Shown: positions 6,676 to 8,214 of the stretch, one piece after another | Position numbering within the stretch: position 1 is the first letter of the stretch | How the letters are laid out: every line of letters begins with the position of its first letter | Assembly: GCA_030613765.1 (NCBI GenBank) | Contig: JAUWLI010000117.1 | Location: 1-8,214 of the forward strand | Length of the DNA stretch: 8,214 bases | Reading direction: 5' to 3' | Source of the DNA: Phycisphaerae bacterium | GTDB taxonomy: Bacteria; Planctomycetota; Phycisphaerae; Sedimentisphaerales; SG8-4 | Made by a program: the position numbers and the translations under genes | The notes under the pieces: generated by a model | The model's database searches: none | Told to the model about the DNA's origin: nothing | Seen by the model: only the letters and a program-made list of their open reading frames with translations

Positions 6676-7872
6676 TTGCCAGAAAGGTATTTCAGGCTTA
6701 TGACCAGCGGTATCAGTAAAAAATGGCTTTTTGTTTACTTGACGATAGCGATAACGTATCCAATTGTTTCGTTAGCGAAAGGCCCGGCAGTTGTCATCGA
6801 AGATACCCGGCACTTGAAGGTGTTCTACGAAAAGGGCCGCTTCGCGGCATGGCCCGCCAACAACGGCATCTGGCAGTGGGATAACGAAATCCTAGCCGGC
6901 TTCAGCCTCGGCTATCTCGCCCCGCCGGATAAACAGGGTTTGCATCAAATTGATTCTGACCGTCCGAGGACCAGCATGCTTGCGCGAAGCATCGACGCCG
7001 GCCAAACCTGGTCGGTCTCCGAAGCCGGTTATCCCGATGGCAGGCTACAGCCCTTCCCCACCGACATTCCGTTCGATGCGTCGGGTTTCGCTCTGAACGC
7101 CCGTGGTGACAAGGCCTTTATTTCATTAAACAGGGGACGAACCTGGAACGGACCATTTCGCTTGCCCTTTGCCGACTTGCATCTGCGTGCCCGTACCGAT
7201 TATAAAGTACTCGGCCCAAAAGACCTGGTACTCTTTCTAACTGCGCAGAAAACAAATGATCGAGAGGGCCGCCCATTTTGCGCTCGCACCAGGACCGGAG
7301 GCACTCACTTCAACCAGTTTGCTTGGATCGGGCCCGAGCCTCCCGGCGGGTACTCGATTATGCCCTCTTCGATTCGCATGACTAACGGAGATTTCCTCGT
7401 GGCCCTCCGCCGCCGGGACAACGACCCGGCCCAGCACAATTTCATCGAGCTGTTCCGCTCGCGGGACGGCGGCCTCAGCTTCGAATGGCTGGCAAATCCC
7501 GTTAAAGAAAACGGCCAATATAGCGGAAATCCCCCCTCAATGGTCCGCCTTGCCGATGGACGCCTTTGCATCACCTATGCAAATCGCGACAAACCGCATA
7601 CCATCCGTGCGGTCTTCAGCAGTGATGATGGTAAGACCTGGGGACCCGAATATATTCTCCGCTCAGGCGCCGGCGAACCGGACATTGGCTATACCCGGAC
7701 CGTCCAGCGCCCGGACCGCAAAATCGTTACCATCTATTACTGGCTGGACAAACCCCGCTCCGAACGATACATCGCCGCAACTATCTTCTCACCCCCCAAA
7801 CTCAAACGCCATCATCCCGACCGGAGTCTGCCGAAGGCAGACGCAGCGGAGGGATCTAATGCTACATTATAA
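6676..7872 (+). CDS. Secreted sialidase/BNR-type beta-propeller protein
   Basis: The 398-residue protein has an N-terminal signal or anchor, KKWLFVYLTIAITYPIVSLA at about 15-34, then a propeller domain with Asp-box repeats: SIDAGQTW at 105-112, a degenerate SLNRGRTW at 150-157, SRDGGLSFEW at 262-271, and SSDDGKTW at 315-322. Asp boxes mark six-bladed sialidase folds and related glycosidases and lectin-like proteins. A late Arg (R341 in GYTRTV) and YYW at 354-356 may match the third Arg and Tyr of sialidases, but the full active site cannot be confirmed, so no substrate is assigned. The start at TTG 6676 has AAGGA 6 nt ahead; an ATG at 6700 would also keep the signal peptide. The last 20 or so residues come from a hairpin repeat, not from the fold. 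The position after the sulfatase suggests extracellular polysaccharide use. Confidence 0.8.
   Translation: MPERYFRLMTSGISKKWLFVYLTIAITYPIVSLAKGPAVVIEDTRHLKVFYEKGRFAAWPANNGIWQWDNEILAGFSLGYLAPPDKQGLHQIDSDRPRTSMLARSIDAGQTWSVSEAGYPDGRLQPFPTDIPFDASGFALNARGDKAFISLNRGRTWNGPFRLPFADLHLRARTDYKVLGPKDLVLFLTAQKTNDREGRPFCARTRTGGTHFNQFAWIGPEPPGGYSIMPSSIRMTNGDFLVALRRRDNDPAQHNFIELFRSRDGGLSFEWLANPVKENGQYSGNPPSMVRLADGRLCITYANRDKPHTIRAVFSSDDGKTWGPEYILRSGAGEPDIGYTRTVQRPDRKIVTIYYWLDKPRSERYIAATIFSPPKLKRHHPDRSLPKADAAEGSNATL
7826..7842 (+). repeat. Perfect hairpin with GAA loop inside a gene end
   Basis: GTCTGCC at 7826-7832 pairs perfectly with GGCAGAC at 7836-7842 around GAA. It is followed by a purine-rich GCAGCGGAGGGA. 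It lies within the last codons of the propeller gene and encodes its SLPKADAAEG tail. No T-run follows. The GAA loop is the same as in the 36-bp repeat, but the stem differs. Confidence 0.65.
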
Positions 7873-7934
7873 ATTCTCAATTCTAAATTACTCTTCCCCA
7901 AATTATCAATTATCAATAATCCTTCATCATTTGT
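7872..7934 (+). repeat. AT-rich imperfect 7-bp repeats
   Basis: Read in sevens from 7872 the tract gives AATTCTC, AATTCTA, AATTACT, CTTCCCC, AAATTAT, CAATTAT, CAATAAT, CCTTCAT, CATTTGT. The first three and the fifth to seventh units are clearly related. The tract begins at the stop codon of the propeller gene. Confidence 0.55.
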
Positions 7935-7939
7935 TACGG

Positions 7940-8016
7940 GTCACGAGCGACCAGCGACAAATTTGCCTGCCTGTAAGGCACCACTGATAACTGGCAACTG
8001 GCAACTGAGAACTCGC
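7940..8016 (+). repeat. Imperfect 7-bp repeats, two unit types
   Basis: In one register the tract starts GTCACGA, GCGACCA, GCGACAA. After three unrelated units it ends CACTGAT, AACTGGC, AACTGGC, AACTGAG, AACTCGC (7982-8016). The last five units are the strongest part. No gene is visible between 7873 and 8159; this tract, the AT-rich tract before it and the terminator account for most of that space. Confidence 0.65.
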
Positions 8017-8082
8017 CACAGGCGCTATGGAGGGGATAAAAGGGCTCCCTACATTCACCCCAAACTTGCTGATAAAAAACAA

Positions 8083-8119
8083 TCGGGGCCTATACCGAAT
8101 CAATCAGTATAGGCCCCGA
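8083..8119 (-). terminator. Intrinsic terminator for the leftward gene
   Basis: TCGGGGCCTATAC at 8083-8095 and GTATAGGCCCCGA at 8107-8119 form a perfect 13-bp GC-rich stem with an 11-nt loop. On the - strand the stem is followed by TTGTTTTTTATC, a good T-tract. On the + strand no T-run follows. It lies 40 bp beyond the stop of the - strand gene. Confidence 0.88.
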
Positions 8120-8159
8120 ACTGATGTAAAATCAAAGGGCTAAATAATATTAACACCGA

Positions 8160-8214
8160 TTATGGTGTCGGCCAGAGGACCTCTTCAAGGTACTTATCCG
8201 CTATGAGGGCATAG
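8160..8214 (-). CDS. C-terminal end of an unidentified protein (partial)
   Basis: On the - strand the frame that enters from the right edge reads YALIADKYLEEVLWPTP and stops at TAA (8162-8160). It is the only - strand frame that stays open across the edge segment with a protein-like end: one alternative stops after six codons and the other after three. The strong terminator 40 bp downstream in the same direction supports a real gene end here. Seventeen residues are too few to name the family. The gene converges on the propeller gene. Confidence 0.6.
   Translation of the reverse strand, partial: YALIADKYLEEVLWPTP

Noticed and set aside
7550..7987. 145-codon + strand frame overlapping the propeller gene end and the spacer
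   Set aside because: It is out of frame with the propeller gene, runs through repeat DNA, has no plausible ribosome site and no recognisable protein features.
8083..8119. Stem-loop considered as an operator or as a + strand terminator
   Set aside because: The T-run is only on the - strand side, which fits a leftward intrinsic terminator; the + strand side has no T-run.

Overview
The window looks like a piece of a bacterial chromosome, most likely from the Planctomycetota/PVC group (Phycisphaerae or Sedimentisphaerales-like). That is an inference. It rests on an exported formylglycine sulfatase beside a secreted Asp-box propeller protein, on intergenic spaces full of short hairpin and heptad repeats, and on the style of the proteins. 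No rRNA or other firm marker is present.

Layout. Positions 1-2359 hold the tail of argB, then argD and argF, all on the + strand and tightly packed; argD and argF overlap by GTGA. These genes cover three steps of arginine biosynthesis: N-acetylglutamate phosphorylation, acetylornithine transamination and ornithine carbamoylation. Seven bases after argF, with no visible promoter, starts a clearly AT-richer two-gene type II restriction-modification module (2367-4285). It encodes a beta-order amino-methyltransferase carrying an extra C-terminal staphylococcal-nuclease-like domain, translationally coupled to an MjaI-family restriction endonuclease. GC content and codon use return to the local norm at rdgB (about 4298-4948), a dITP/XTP pyrophosphatase gene. 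rdgB has no ATG, GTG or TTG start ahead of its essential N-terminal motif and has an Ala in place of a conserved Asp.

Positions 4949-7872 carry a second functional group. A Tat-exported sulfatase (5073-6572) and a secreted sialidase/BNR-type beta-propeller protein (6676-7872) probably act on sulfated polysaccharide outside the cytoplasm. Each is preceded by a copy of the same 36-bp hairpin repeat. A different GAA-loop hairpin repeat is embedded in the 3' end of the propeller gene.

Positions 7873-8159 hold no gene. They contain imperfect 7-bp tandem repeats of two or three different sequences and then a strong intrinsic terminator pointing left. The terminator serves a - strand gene of which only the last 17 codons (8160-8214) are in the window.

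The most interesting item is the restriction-modification module: methyltransferase fused to an SNase-like domain that has lost its catalytic residues, paired with an MjaI-type endonuclease, inserted into an arginine operon. Its CTAG specificity is inferred from the family. It is supported by the near absence of CTAG in the window: one site, although TAG occurs about 36 times by my count.
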